Below are positions 51,615 to 63,478 of a DNA stretch of 64,000 nt, in pieces. How positions within the stretch are numbered: the stretch's first letter is position 1; each line of letters begins with the position of its first letter. Source of the DNA: Sambucus nigra (taxonomy: Eukaryota > Streptophyta > Magnoliopsida > Dipsacales > Adoxaceae); contig OX422213.1 in assembly GCA_949130495.1 (NCBI GenBank), forward strand, positions 205,151,660-205,215,659, written 5' to 3'. The notes under the pieces were generated by a model. The model was not told the origin of the DNA, did not search any database, and worked only from the letters and a program-made list of their open reading frames with translations. The translations under genes were made by a program, and so were the position numbers.

Positions 51615-52195
51615 TGTAATACCCCGTATTTTTGTGATATTTATTTATGGGATTAACTGAATTAAATGTGTATTAATTGGGAATTAATCCGGATAAAATA
51701 CTAGCGAGATGTGAGTTGGTATTTATTTTTAATGCGTATATATGGCTATATATGAATATTGAAATTGTTGAAATTGTCGTGAGATAGAAATACGGCAATT
51801 TGGGAAATTTTGTTGAGACTCGTGTGACAGTCGCGTCAGGAATGTAATTATTTGAATTAAAAAGTGAATTTTATTTTCATCAACCGTATGGTCATTTTGA
51901 GTGCGCCAACAAGTCCGGAAGGGTCGAAATAGTAAGAAAACACTAGCCGGGGGTTTAGTTTGGGTCCCGGGGCATTTTTAGGCGAAACCGGCAACCCAAA
52001 AGGGTAGTTTGGTAATTTTGGAATTTTGGGAATTAAACCCCATGAAAATCAGACTTTAATTACAACTTATCATTAAACCCACTAACCCATTTCCAACCCC
52101 AATCTAAGTAGTGGGCTACGGGAGAAGTTAAGAAACTATTTCTATTTTGCCAAAAACCAACCCCCACCTCCATTGTCATCTTGTGAGAAGAGCTT

Positions 52196-52229
<34 letters not shown>

Positions 52230-54520
52230 ATTCTGCAGAGAGAGAGAGAGGAATTCAACCATCTTCAACCAACAACAAATCTGGAACATAAGGCAAGTGG
52301 TTTAATTACATTATTTGCAAAGAATGTTTCTTCCATGCATAGCAAATTTATATAATTGTTTTGTTCTTGGAGAATGATAAAGACCCATTGAATTGGAATT
52401 AGAAATTTACATTTTGATGAGGAGATTGCATGTAGAATTGTGTTAGGGTAATTATTCTGATAGAAATACATCTTTTATATCACCAAAAATGGATTTAATT
52501 ATGTCTATTGGATGACTTTAATTTCTAGGGTTCATGTTCATGGGATTTGGGGAAAATTGGAGAAATTTGATGATTAGATGATGTTTAGGAAGATTTGGCC
52601 CTATATTAATGTTTAGTTATGACCTATGAATGTTTAATGTGGATTAGAAACCTTAAAATATTGTTGGGACGATTTTTATATGGGATTAGAGGTGAAGAAA
52701 TTTGGGAAAACGAAAAAGGGAAATTCTGGGCTCGAAACTGGCCTCTCGTTAGAAGGCCTGCCCAGGTCGTTCGAACGAGCTTCTAACGAGTGACAGTTTG
52801 AATTCTAACGAGTGGGATGTTCATTCGATGCCTTTCATTCGAATGAGATCTCGTTAGATGCCCATTTCGTTCGAACGAACTCTCGTTCGAACAGCCTCGT
52901 TCGAACGAGACTTCTAACGAGCTGACAGTTTGGCCTTTTTGGCCTGATTTGATTTCTAATGTTTCCGTAACCTTATTTAATTGTAGAGATGACATTTACT
53001 TGATGACTAATTGATATAGTTGGGACATTTGGGATATATTGAGGAGTAAAACATAGAAGTGCGGTTTGAACCAAATGATATTTATGGGTTAGTACGTGAG
53101 TAACTAATTACGACGTGAGGATAATGGATGACGTGTATATATAAATCGGGGACAAGCGTGTGGGTATAAGAATGAGAAATATACCACTAATATAAATATG
53201 GTAATAGCTAAGATGTGTGCATGCTTAGTATATATGATTTTATGTGTATGACATACCTACCATACTTGCTATCACGGGAGGTTTACGTTCGCTTAGGGCC
53301 ATCTAATCCTTGTGTTGCCCGGATTTAGATTGGTACCTCGAGAACATAGGTCAGAGAAGGAATTATTGGGAAGTTAATAAGTCTGCTGATCGTGGGAGCG
53401 TAGGTATGTGCGTGACCCATGTGATGTGACTGTGTTCGCCTCCATTGTTTGTGATTGTTGTTATCTGAGAACGATTCCTGAGAGATTCGGAATGCGTAAT
53501 CCTTATGTACATGATGTACCGGGATGGATATCAGAGTATGTGTGCACCGCAGCTTAGTCTCGGGGTGCTTGTATTGTATATTTATGACGTGAATAATATA
53601 CACTTAAATAATGAGAACTTTCATGTTGGTATTGTGAGTATAATTATGGTAATGTTTTGAGAAGATATAACGGGATAGCCGGTAGTGAATTGTATTGCTA
53701 ATAATTGAGAATCCGAGTTTAAGTAAAGCCTCTATTTAATTGATAACACTAGAATGTATATTGGGAATCGAGTAGTAAGGGGTAGAACTTATTACGGTTT
53801 GGTTAGGTATGTATGTCACTTAGATGGGTACGGTACGTTAGGAGTGCACATTTAGTCGAGAGGTGAGAATTTCATGTGAGTGCACGTCCTAACATGTATT
53901 TTGCATTCATTGTTTTAATGTTATTAAAACACTTGCTATTTTTAAAATACTCTCCACTTTCGGGCTCTGACCCGTTTGCTTTCAAATCTATTTTTTTGTA
54001 AAAACCTTTTAGGTGCCCAGCCACAAGGACACCATGCATAGGATTTCCATTCAGGTGACGAGCTGTAGCTGTTGTGGAAGTTAAAGGGCCTTGCTAGTAG
54101 ACACTTCATTTGTCTTGACTCTAAATCCAGTTTTCACCAGTTGTAGGGCATGTCGCCCATTTCTATTAGAGACATTTCATATTTCATATTTTCAGACTTT
54201 TGGCATGTAATTAATTCAGGCTGCAGTTTTATTTAATTTAGTTGTTGGATTGTTGTGAGGATTTTTCCTCCGGACTTATTATTATTTGTTGGTTATTCCA
54301 TTTCTTCATTATGGTGAATGGTTATGTTATTCTTTCATAATTCTTTTCTGCATGATAACCAGACTTAATTTAAAATTTGACAACTTACTTTTAAATACTA
54401 GATGGTTTGTAATTATAAACATGTTTTCGACAGTGATGCTATTAACTGAGCCAACTTGGCATTTTGATTTAATTTAATAAAGGAGTAGCTACCCGGTATT
54501 TAATTAGTCGGGGTGTCACA
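51615..54520 (+). mobile_element. Solo LTR with TSD GGGAC inside the tandem array of C
   Basis: 2906 bases, TGTAATACCCCGTATTTTT to TCGGGGTGTCACA, flanked by perfect GGGAC (51610-51614, 54521-54525). The flanking array resumes in register. The LTR carries a GA run (52199-52228) and a cluster of short palindromes at 52744-52928. The shared blocks AGGTGCCCAGCC (54011) and TTTTCGACAGTGATGCTA (54423) match other chromovirus-type LTRs in the window. It is the best-preserved LTR of this group here. Confidence 0.93.
52744..52928. repeat. Cluster of short palindromes (TTCGAA / CTAACGAG) in the solo LTR
   Basis: Within 185 bases there are four CGTTCGAAC cores and at least five copies of CTAACGAG or its complement CTCGTTAG, arranged in both orientations. 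Together they could form several alternative hairpins. Confidence 0.85.
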
Positions 54521-54945
54521 GGGACTTAATTGAAAACATCATTCAATTGGTGGTAACCACCCTCGGCTATAATGAGGGTCAGTGGTAGGGACGGCCCCCT
54601 ATTCACCCTCAAGAAAGACGAGGGGGGACTTAATTCAAAACATCATTCAATTGGTGGTAACCACCCTTGGCTATAGTGAGGGTCAATGGTGGTGACGACC
54701 CCCCATTCTCCCTCAAGAAAGACGAGGGGGGACTTAATTGAAAACATAATTCAATTGGTGGTAACCACCTTAGGCTATAATGAGGGTCAATGGTGGGGAC
54801 GACCCCCCATTCACCCTCAAGAAAGACGAGGGGGACTTAATTAAAAACATCATTATATTAGTGGGAAACCACCCTCGTCTATAATGGGGGCCAATGGTGG
54901 GGACGACCCCCCATTCACTCCCAAGAAAGACGAGAGGGGACTTGT
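54521..54945 (+). repeat. Tandem array of element C, second part
   Basis: Four further copies of the ~104 bp unit (GGTAACCACC at about 54553, 54657, 54761 and a decayed one at 54864) continue after the solo LTR. Confidence 0.93.
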
Positions 54946-55213
54946 AAGATGGGTGAACACACATAACAACCAAGTCAAATCATACAAGAGACAAGCATAG
55001 AAGACATGAAGAGAGATTCTATTATAAATTGTCACAGATATTTGTCCAACAAAAATAGAGTACAAAAATGCTTTTACAAGAAGAGGGTATTGGGTATAGA
55101 CAACCACCCTATTGAGCAGTATTTGCAGGCTAGGTTTCAACGTCAATTAGAGGAGTTTCTTCAGTGACCAGAACAGGCCGATCCTCAGATGTGACGGTAC
55201 CTTCGACGTGCAC

Positions 55214-57450
55214 TTAGGACTCCATATGGGCTAAGGCCTCAGCAATAATAGGGTTGTCCAACTGAACTGCCTCAAGAGAGGGGGGAACTGAGGACACGGC
55301 ATCAGCGAACTTAAGGACGACCCATCGACAGGCCTTCCTGATCCCCCTCTCCAAGTATTCAAGACCAAAGCCTTGAAACTCATCTGAGAGTTTATAAGCC
55401 TCCATAGCATCGACCTCGGCGTTCTTCACCTCCCCTTCAAGCTCAGCCTTGAATTGGCCTTCAAGTCGGCCTTGTGCTGCTTCATCAGCTCATCTAGGGC
55501 CCTTACATGTTCAGTCCTTGCACTCTCCAACTCGACCTTTATAGTCTCTCGCTCAGTCTTCAGATTGGCCTCATGCTGAATAGCCCTCTCGGCCTCATAG
55601 AACTTTTATTAATTTTCAGCCATCCACTTGGTGGCTCAAGTAAAGGCGCAGACAGACTGCACGTTGGCACACATGTTAAGAGGGGTCGAGGGAACAGTTC
55701 ATGAAATGCTGGCAAATCAAAAAGAGTAAAGTCGAGAGGGGTACCTGGGATAAAGTGTGCAGATCGTAATTATAGACCTTAGCCGGGGGCATCTTTGACA
55801 AGAAGTCATAATCCACGGCTGAGGGAGCAGAAAACATCAAGGCCTTGGCTTCCCTCAGGTTGGCTATGAGGGAAGACGGTTCAACCTTCAAGAATGTCAA
55901 GTTTTGGGACCAAAAGGCCCCCATGCTAGAGGAGGAACTAGTCCCCTCGGTGTGTGTCTGAGGGGCCTCCACCCTCGCCCTCGCCCTCGTCCTACAATCC
56001 GTCTGAGGGTCAATAGGAACTTCTGGATCCTTTCTTTTATTACTATCGATGGTCGGCTCAACATGTGATGGCCCCACAGCCTTTGTCTTCTTCTGAGCCT
56101 GCAAAGGCTCTTTGCCTTTTTTCTTGCCCAGGCCAGATAGTAAAATTGGTGCAGTCATCTCCCAAAGTTGATCAGATATGTTTGCAGGACGACCTGAAAA
56201 GGGGACGAGATATCAGAAAAATACAGAGACAAAGATGAAAAGGGGATGAGATATCAAAAATTGAGCAAAAAACCACTCACATAGTTCTGTTAGGGGGCCG
56301 ACCCTCAGACCATCTTCTTTGAGGAAGCGAGGGGTCATCAAATCTTCAAATTTGTGAAGTTCACCCTCACTCCCTCAGGTAGTCAACAATGACTTTCTCC
56401 TTCAGGCTGAGTCCAGGGTCTGATCGTGCTTTCATTGAAGGGTTGGACCATACCCTTGGTACCCTTGGACCGTCTTCCACGGGCTCGCCCTCGGCGTGGA
56501 ATTCCCAATCCCTAGAGATAAAGAAAAACCTTTTTTTTCCAATCATGATTGGAAGTCTGATCCACGTGAAGAAGCTTCTTGTCAGACTTCCTAGCACCCA
56601 AAAGGAAATACCCAAGCTGTTTGGACGATGAGGTGATGTTGTAGCAGGCAATGAATAAGTCGACCGAGGGATCATCGGTGAACGAATTCTTCCAAAGAGA
56701 GATATAATTGAGGATAATCCTCCACGAGTTGGGAGGAAGTTGAGAAAGAGTAACCCCAAGGGAAGATAATATGTCAACTATTGCAAGGTGCAGAGGCAAC
56801 CTAACACCTACCCTTAGCATCTGCTCGTAAACATCAATCTCTCTCTCGTCCCCCTGGAAGACTCTCTCAGATTCAGTTGGTACCCTCATATTTATATTGG
56901 ATTGTATACCAAAGAGATGCCTCCATACTAAGAGATCACGATCCTTAACTGATGATATATAAGTCGAGGCACTAGAAGTATCAACTTGGCCATCATCATC
57001 ATTAGAACTCTCATTATCGTCCTCAGCCCTCTCGTCCCCGGATCCCCTAGCCTCTTCGCCCATCGGGGGGCGATCTGGAAAGGCTACTTGAAAAGCAAGA
57101 GGGGACAGGGCTGTTACAGGGACAACCTCATAAGGTGCTGTGTCCTTGGCCTGTCGACTTGGGCTAAGAGTGTACGTCTATCTCCTCCTAGAAGGACTAG
57201 CACCCGTAGGCGACGATGCTCTCTCATTCATTTCTCCCTCGTATGTCTGACTATTAGCTGGATTACAAGAAGACCCACAAGACTCAGATGGTACTATTAT
57301 GGATGGAGGAATGGGGAAGATGGGTCGTACCCAATTAGGGTTGGCCCCTCGTCTTCTCTCGTCCTCCTCCCCTATTCGCCTAATCTCAGTAAAGAATTTC
57401 TCTCTCAGGGATAGGAATTCCTCAGCTAAATCATAAAGCCTCCTAAGCAT
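55214..57450 (-). pseudogene. Antisense extra gene (aORF) of element C, gypsy-type putative transposase-domain family
   Basis: Minus-strand coding region opposite to gag-pol. The start MLRRLYDLAEEF is at 57450. One stop (57175-57177) interrupts an acidic linker, then comes the conserved domain (LPLHLAIVDILSSLGVTLSQ, LPPNSWRIILNYISLW, FIACYNIT, WKKK.FF.S.DWEF). A T-run frameshift lies at about 56528-56536. Two small introns fit: 56280-56194 (joins TEL to CRPANISDQLWEM) and 55744-55657. The C-terminal part is coiled-coil-like (EAERAIQHEANLKTERETI) with further stops and a shift, ending EALAHMES at 55214. Such antisense ORFs are known in plant Tat elements; the function is unknown. Confidence 0.78.
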
Positions 57451-57463
57451 TAAGGGGAAGACC

Positions 57464-57700
57464 CTACACTTTAAGGAATTTGGCTAAGCTAACTACAAAC
57501 AAGTTCACAGTTGACTAAGTTTGACTCTTAGATCAAACCTAAAGAAATGAAAATTTTAAGGTTTGAACAAGAAAAACAGCTCGCCGGAGAAGAACGTCAG
57601 AAAAATCAAAACAACCAAGGAAAAGCGAAAATAAACCCAAATGAAAATTGTAAACAGAAGTTGAAGTCTCAATGAGGAATCTAAAGTAAAGAAAGGTTAC
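57464..57700 (-). other. Probable 5' UTR intron of the antisense gene
   Basis: On the minus strand CTCAG|GTAACC (donor at 57700) and AAGTGTAG|GG (acceptor ending 57464) bracket 237 bases. The acceptor is 13 bases before the ATG, and the upstream exon would contain a pyrimidine-rich leader (TTTCTCTCTCTAG). This is predicted from splice consensus only. Confidence 0.45.
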
Positions 57701-58025
57701 CTGAGAATGAAGATGAAGACAGCGAGGCTTGATGCAAAAAAAATCGCAGAAATGGCGATAGAACTATTGAGAAACTAGAGAGAGAAAGCTATGGCGCAAA
57801 GAAGAAGAAAAGAAATGATTGTTTAAAAATAATTAAATACTTTGTCATTGGGGAGGATCCCACAAGTCAAGGCGGTGGACAACCCACGAGGAGATGCATC
57901 ATTAGGGCATTAAGCCCTAAGCAAGTGTGCTGCCGCCATACCTGGGGAACACAATGATTCACACCTGACCACTCAGTTTACAAAAGGCAGTATTATCCCT
58001 CAGCCATCTCGACAACATCGATGAC

Positions 58026-58042
58026 TAAGGGCTGGGGCTGAT
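58026..58042 (+). other. Polypurine tract of element C (probable)
   Basis: TAAGGGCTGGGGCTGAT precedes the right LTR start at 58043. It is interrupted by pyrimidines, so the precise tract may be only the GGGGC part. Confidence 0.5.
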
Positions 58043-59005
58043 TGATATACCCATATATACCCTCAGCCAGGCCGAGGGTGTCCTCCTCCAAGACGAAGGC
58101 TCATGCACACGATGAGTCCAGTGACCACGACTCCGTCACAGGAAGAATCGCCCATGGACGACCCTTCAAGGGGATGACCCCTCATCATGCCTCAGACGAC
58201 CCTTCAAGGGGTTGACCCCTCATCATGCCTTAGACGACCCTTCAAGGGGCTGACCCCTCATCATGCCTCAGACGAACCTTCAAGGGGCCGACCCCTCATC
58301 ATGCCTCAAATGACCCTTCAAAGGGACGACCCCTCATCATGGGGCTGACCCCTCATTATGGCCTGGACGACCCTATGAGGGTACGACAGTACGAGGTCTA
58401 AACTAGGCCAGGCTCGCTACCATCAGGAACTTTGCCCTCGGCCTCACATCATAGGCTGAGGGTGACATCATTACAACGCGTGATTTAGGAGACGCATGGA
58501 ATAGTGCGCGTGGGACTCCTATGGCACGTGGATAGGACCGTTATAACAATATCACCCCCTCACGTGAAGGAATATTATGTCATCATTATTCATAGGTTGC
58601 ACCTCCAGGTGTCAGCAGGGGATTGGATAGATCATGACTCATATGCACCATGCATGCTTGGGGCGTACACTACTCCCCCCAAGACCTATATATACTTGTC
58701 ACCTACAACCCTGCAAAGGGATCGATAATTTGTTACCCTAGCTAAAATTATGCTTGTATACACAGTACAGAGAGAGTGAGCTTATGTGCATTGTATCCAA
58801 GGCCATTAGTGCTCATACTTAATGGATTACACACTCACAGTGGATGTAGGACTAATTGGCTGAACCACTATACATCATTGTCTTATTCCTCTTATACACA
58901 TCCCCGTCTATACACTTTATACATATATATTCCTATGGTTGCCATGGTTATCACCATTTGAGCTCATCATCACTTATCTGGTGGTGCTGAATCTTAGCAT
59001 CATCA
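58043..59005 (+). repeat. Right LTR of element C
   Basis: 963 bases. It is 114 bases longer than the left LTR, exactly three extra copies of the 38-base unit, of which there are five here (about 58151-58340). Otherwise nearly identical by eye. Confidence 0.92.
58151..58345. repeat. 38 bp tandem repeat, five copies, in right LTR of C
   Basis: Unit: GACGACCCTTCAAGGGG plus a variable dinucleotide, GACCCCTCATCATG and CCTCA. The core CCCTTCAAGGG is itself palindromic. The left LTR has two copies at the same place. Confidence 0.92.
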
Positions 59006-59226
59006 CCCTCCATCTAGATACAAATGCAATAACATCATTCGAGGGATTGAATTGTAGAACAACTTCTTGAGTTTGAGAAGTCCGAAATTGGGTAAATTAG
59101 GAATCGTCTAAAACTTTAACCGTCATATTAAAAACTGTCTTGTGCAGTTTTGGTCTCGAAAATGGCTATTCCGTTAACGTTGCCTCGTATAAATTCTTTT
59201 TTTTTTTGCATTTTGTTCACTGATAC

Positions 59227-60234
59227 TAGGGGTGTGCATGGTTTGGGTTAGTTCGATTCCATTACCGAGCCAGACCCAGAACCGAAATGGATCGATTCTC
59301 TGGTTTTGGAACCAAAACTGAATAAAAACATATATGGAACCGAACCGAACTAATGGTTCTCGATTTGGTTTAGGTCGGTTCACGGTTCCTATTCATTTTG
59401 TATTAAATTCCATATTATAACTAAATGAAAAAAAATGGTAACAGTTATGATTCATCAACATTTTTTTCCTCACTAAATCTGCTAATGAAAAATAAAACAT
59501 TATAACTAAATGAAAAAAAATCAGTAAACGATTATAGCAGTTATTTTTTCTAAGTAAAAGGTTGGATGAAACATTATAGCAGTTATGTTTTCTCAGTAAA
59601 GGTTAGATGAAAAAAAATAAAACAGTATTACTGATTTATGAAATCAGTAAACGAAATGAGAAAAGTATGAAATGTTTTCTCATTACCAAATGTTTTCTCA
59701 TTACCAAATGAAATAAAATCAGTAAACGATTATGGGTATTACCTTTTTCGTAGAAGACAAAGTAGAGAAGACGAGAGAGATAGAGAGACGAAACCCTATT
59801 ACCAAATGAAATGAAATCAGTAAAGGAAATGACCCTATTTTGTTGTCGGAGAAGACGAACTGGTATTACCTTTTGTTTTCGGAGAAGATAAACTGGAGAA
59901 GACGAGAGAGAGAAATATAAAACCCTATTTTGTGTCGGCTGCTCTAGAGGGACTAAAATGAAGTGAACCCTAGGTTATAAAATGCATTAGCTGGATGGAG
60001 ATAAAAAAATCTAAGGGACTAAAATGACCGGGTCTAACTTCGATTCTAAATATCGGTTTTCGATTCAGTTTTTAGGTTTGGGGCTATGGTTCGGTTTTTC
60101 GATTTGGTTTATATACTAAACAAAGAGCCGAACCGACTATATCGGTTTTTTAGAACCAGAACCAACCCATAATTAAAAAAAGGGGTCGGTTTGATTCGAT
60201 TCTTCGGGTTTACGATTTTGATGTACAACCCCTA
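59227..60234. mobile_element. hAT-type non-autonomous element, 1008 bp, TSD ACTGATAC
   Basis: The terminal inverted repeats are TAGGGGTGTGCATGG at the left and its counterpart TAGGGGTTGTACATC on the other strand at the right. Perfect 8-base duplications ACTGATAC lie at 59219-59226 and 60235-60242, the length typical of hAT. Subterminal regions are rich in CGGTTCGGTTT/AACCGAACCG in both directions. No transposase is encoded; a minus-strand frame at 59174-59383 is only the NRPKPNRE-type translation of the subterminal repeats. It lies inside the AAGTT solo LTR. Confidence 0.9.
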
Positions 60235-62025
60235 ACTGATACGTTTTCTCCAAAAATGCCTCAAAATTGCATTTTAAAAATCTGGGCAGATTTGTGGGGT
60301 AAATTTTAAGAAATGTTATACTTGGTTCGTTGTTCCATTGGAGGTTGTCTCTATTAATTGATTATGATTATTATTCTATACTTGGATGATTAACTATGAG
60401 GTAATATTAAAACGGATTTGAAGCTCAATAAGGTGTAAGTGATTCGAATGAGATTTGTGTGTTGTTTGAATGACCTAGGTTTTATGTCTTGTAGATAATC
60501 TTTTCTTTGTGAATGTGTGGCCGCCAGTTTCGTATTTTAAACTAGTGTATTAAGTAAGGGGTAAATAGGGCCCTTAGAGTAGTGAGAGATAATCGAAATT
60601 ATGTGAAATGGAAATTTAATTGAAATTAATGGTACATCGAATATACGAGTGATATATACTACATACGAGTTTTTATAATTGGATTGTATACATACCTACT
60701 GAATAAATATATAGATAGGTTGTGTGAATACCTATAGATTTGATTTGATTATGTGTGTAAACATACCTACGTTGCCTGCTATTAGGAGGTTTACACGCAG
60801 AGGGAGATCCCACCATGATGATTCTAGTGAGGTCTGGATTGGTGCCCCAGAACATGGAACTTAGGGTGATCCACTATATATCGTGTATTAGTAGGATTGG
60901 CATGTCAATTGGGTACGTTAGGTATGTGTGTATCCTAAAGTCTTAGAACCATGTTCGCCTCCACTACGAGGTTGATTTATTTTGGTTTCGAGGAAACATG
61001 CCAAACTAATAGTCCTTTATTGAGTACGGGAGGTACACGGACTTGATAACAGAGTATGCCAGCATCACGAGGAACCATTTCGGGGACGTTATATGTGTGT
61101 ATATATTGTATGTTTGATGAATCTATATACCCATGTAATATACCTACTTATGTGAAACAGTAGAATTGATTGATGATGAATATCTAAAAAGAAAATTAAA
61201 TGGTGAAATTTAAACAAGTGTCTCAATAATAAAATGAGAATAAATAATTTATTATTGAAACTGCAGTACCGTATGTATGGGGATATACATGAGAATTAGA
61301 CTTATTAAGAATGTTCGGATACCTTAGATAGTTGGTCAAGATATACTAGTTAGGTAGAATACATTAGGGGTGCACATTAGTTGAGAGGTGATAATCTCAA
61401 GTGAATGTACGTGAATAATAAATGTGTAATAAATAACTGATTTAAATACTTGCTAAATATTTTCAAAATGTCTTACTTGGGATCTGACCCGTGTCAAAAT
61501 ATTTTCAAAATATTTTAGGTGTCCAGCCACAGGGACACCCAGCTTAAAGATCCTATTCAGTGACATGTAGCTACAGTAGTGTGGAGACTTGCAGGATATT
61601 TTCTTAGACGCTTCAACTCGTTCTTTATAGATAGGAGATTCCTTTGGGCATGTTGCCTTCAGATTATTTATTTATTTTCGTTATGCATCAGACCTTATTC
61701 ATATTTTAATTACTTATTTCTAATTGTGGTTGGATTATTATACTTAGATAACCGATGGTTTATTTGGTCTCCTTTATTTAATTATTTATATCCATCGTGG
61801 GATTGTTCAGATTAGATTCATGTATGATTAGTTTAATTCATTTAAATTATTGCTGCATGTGTTAATAATAAAAGAAAAAATTGGCACCAGCTTAATTTGA
61901 CATAGGTGATTAGTAAATAAAAAGTTTTCGACAGTGATGCTAAGAACGAAACCATTAATGATTCTGGTTTAATTTAATAATGGACTGATCACCCGGGATT
62001 AAAATAGGTAGGGTGTCACAAAGTT

Positions 62026-63478
62026 CAAACTACGTGAAGCACCCGGGGAAAAATCCCCGGAGTTCAAGCATACAGAGTTACTATCGTAAAATTAAATTAA
62101 CCTTTACTCTAACATTTATTAATTCATTCAAGTTAGGTTGTCTTAACACATTTTCATCACACAACCCATTTCTTGACATGTTCCTTATTCCTTTATCTTT
62201 TCTCATAATCTTCTATAATCGCGTACTTTAAAGGGCTCCACACCGCCGTTGATGCCATTATATGCTCTGGCCAGTGATTTTGGGTCTTTCACCCAAAGGA
62301 TCCGACCCCTCCTTAATTATCCCAATGTCATATATGTTCCTTTTATGTATTTTAACATTTTATAAATATCCACATTATTCCTTTTTCCCTTTTATACCCG
62401 ATTGAAGCCAAACCCGGGGTTTCACCCCTATTTGTGTTACACTTTGAAATTATCATTTCGTGTCTTTTACCCTTTCACTTTGATTTTGCTCCAAATCATA
62501 TTCATTTAGGACCAATTTGTGTAACACCTTTTCCAAAAAAAAAAAAAAAATCATACAAATTTTGCACTTTAAGTAAAATTACTATTTTACCCATTTGTTT
62601 TCAAACTCACCTTCACTCAATTTTCACAAGTGTTAATTTCCCAAAACACCATTAAGTTACCCACACTAACTTCTTAAGTGTTTTAAAACTCCTTAACACC
62701 TATTAACCTTTTTGGAGTAACTTTCCATTCATTTGGAAACATCTTTATTCCGTTATTTTCCTTTCAAACCCATAAGTCTTTTAAATATTATTTAGTTACA
62801 CACACCAACTTACCAATGTTAAACCATTAACACTCATCCAATACATTTACTAACCATATTTCCAAATTAGGCATTTCTTTACTTTCTTTATTCAAGAAAC
62901 CTAATTACATTTAAAGAATACTTTTATTATAAAACACCACTTCCTTTTATTATCACATGTAGTCTTGCAACTTTGTATTTATCACACTTTTAACCCCTTT
63001 TTCACACACTTTGAAGACAAGAATTTCTACTTTTCTTATTTCATTTCTAAACTAAAAAAAAATCTTCTTTAAGCTTGTTTATACATTTATTGCCAAAATA
63101 ATACAAGGTTATTTGCATGAGAAGATGGATTTTAAATCCTAAAATTTATAAATGGGTTAAACATACATTTCATTTTCGAAATTCCTAATACTTGCAAAAA
63201 ATATACTTTCAAGGCGTAAAAGGCATTTTATTTCTTCAAGCTCAACAAATGTCCATTTTTCATAAAATCTTCATTTTTGCAAGAAACTTTGGAACTTTAT
63301 TTCAAGAACATTATAGCAATATCAAAATCAATTTTTAAGCATTTTATTTCACAAAATGTCTAACAACAAAATACACCATTTTCATACAAGTACAAATTTT
63401 ATTATTTCAAAACTTTGAAATGTTTCCAATAACATAACATTTTACCAACATTTTTATTCCATAAAAATGGATAATATT
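62026..63478. other. AT-rich sequence after the AAGTT solo LTR
   Basis: Contains ACTACGTGAAGCACCCGGGG, a GGGTCTTTCACCC hairpin at about 62280 and a long pyrimidine-rich, CACTTT/TTTTCAC-like region. No gene. It may be the continuation of the LTR that starts near 42516, but no second copy is available to test this. Confidence 0.4.

Larger units (their letters stand above)
43524..59005 (+). mobile_element. Element C: Tat-lineage Ty3/gypsy retrotransposon, TSD CCCTC
   Basis: Full-length insertion with LTRs 43524-44372 and 58043-59005, both TGATATACCC...CATCATCA, and CCCTC on both sides (43519-43523, 59006-59010). Order: primer site, gag, protease, RT, RNase H, second (archaeal-type) RNase H, integrase, ~104 bp tandem array, antisense extra gene, polypurine tract. 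The gag signature CEFHQDYGHVTDKC...LKDEIE, the protease DGGSS and the second RNase H are the marks of the Tat lineage. Stops and frameshifts make it inactive, but they are few compared with A. Confidence 0.92.
42675..62020 (+). mobile_element. Solo LTR with TSD AAGTT, split by element C
   Basis: The left part 42675-43523 starts TGTAACAACTCG; the right part 59006-62020 ends TAGGGTGTCACA. AAGTT flanks the whole (42670-42674 and 62021-62025). Taken without element C, its TSD copy and the hAT insertion, the LTR is about 2.85 kb, like the other chromovirus-type LTRs. The right part contains the shared blocks CATACCTACGTTGCCTGC, ATTTTAGGTGTCCAGCC (61512) and TTCGACAGTGATGCTAAGAA near its end. Confidence 0.85.

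Noticed and set aside
53325..53603. 92-codon minus-strand ORF in the GGGAC solo LTR
   Set aside because: It falls in the region shared by related LTRs, where the frame is not kept; no coding signature.
50607..54945. Regularly spaced repeats that could suggest a CRISPR array
   Set aside because: The whole ~104 bp unit is repeated with no unique spacers, it lies in a plant Tat retrotransposon, and no cas gene is present.
59174..59383. 69-codon minus-strand ORF (NRPKPNREPLVRF...)
   Set aside because: It is the translation of subterminal repeats of the hAT-type element and starts outside the element; not a gene.
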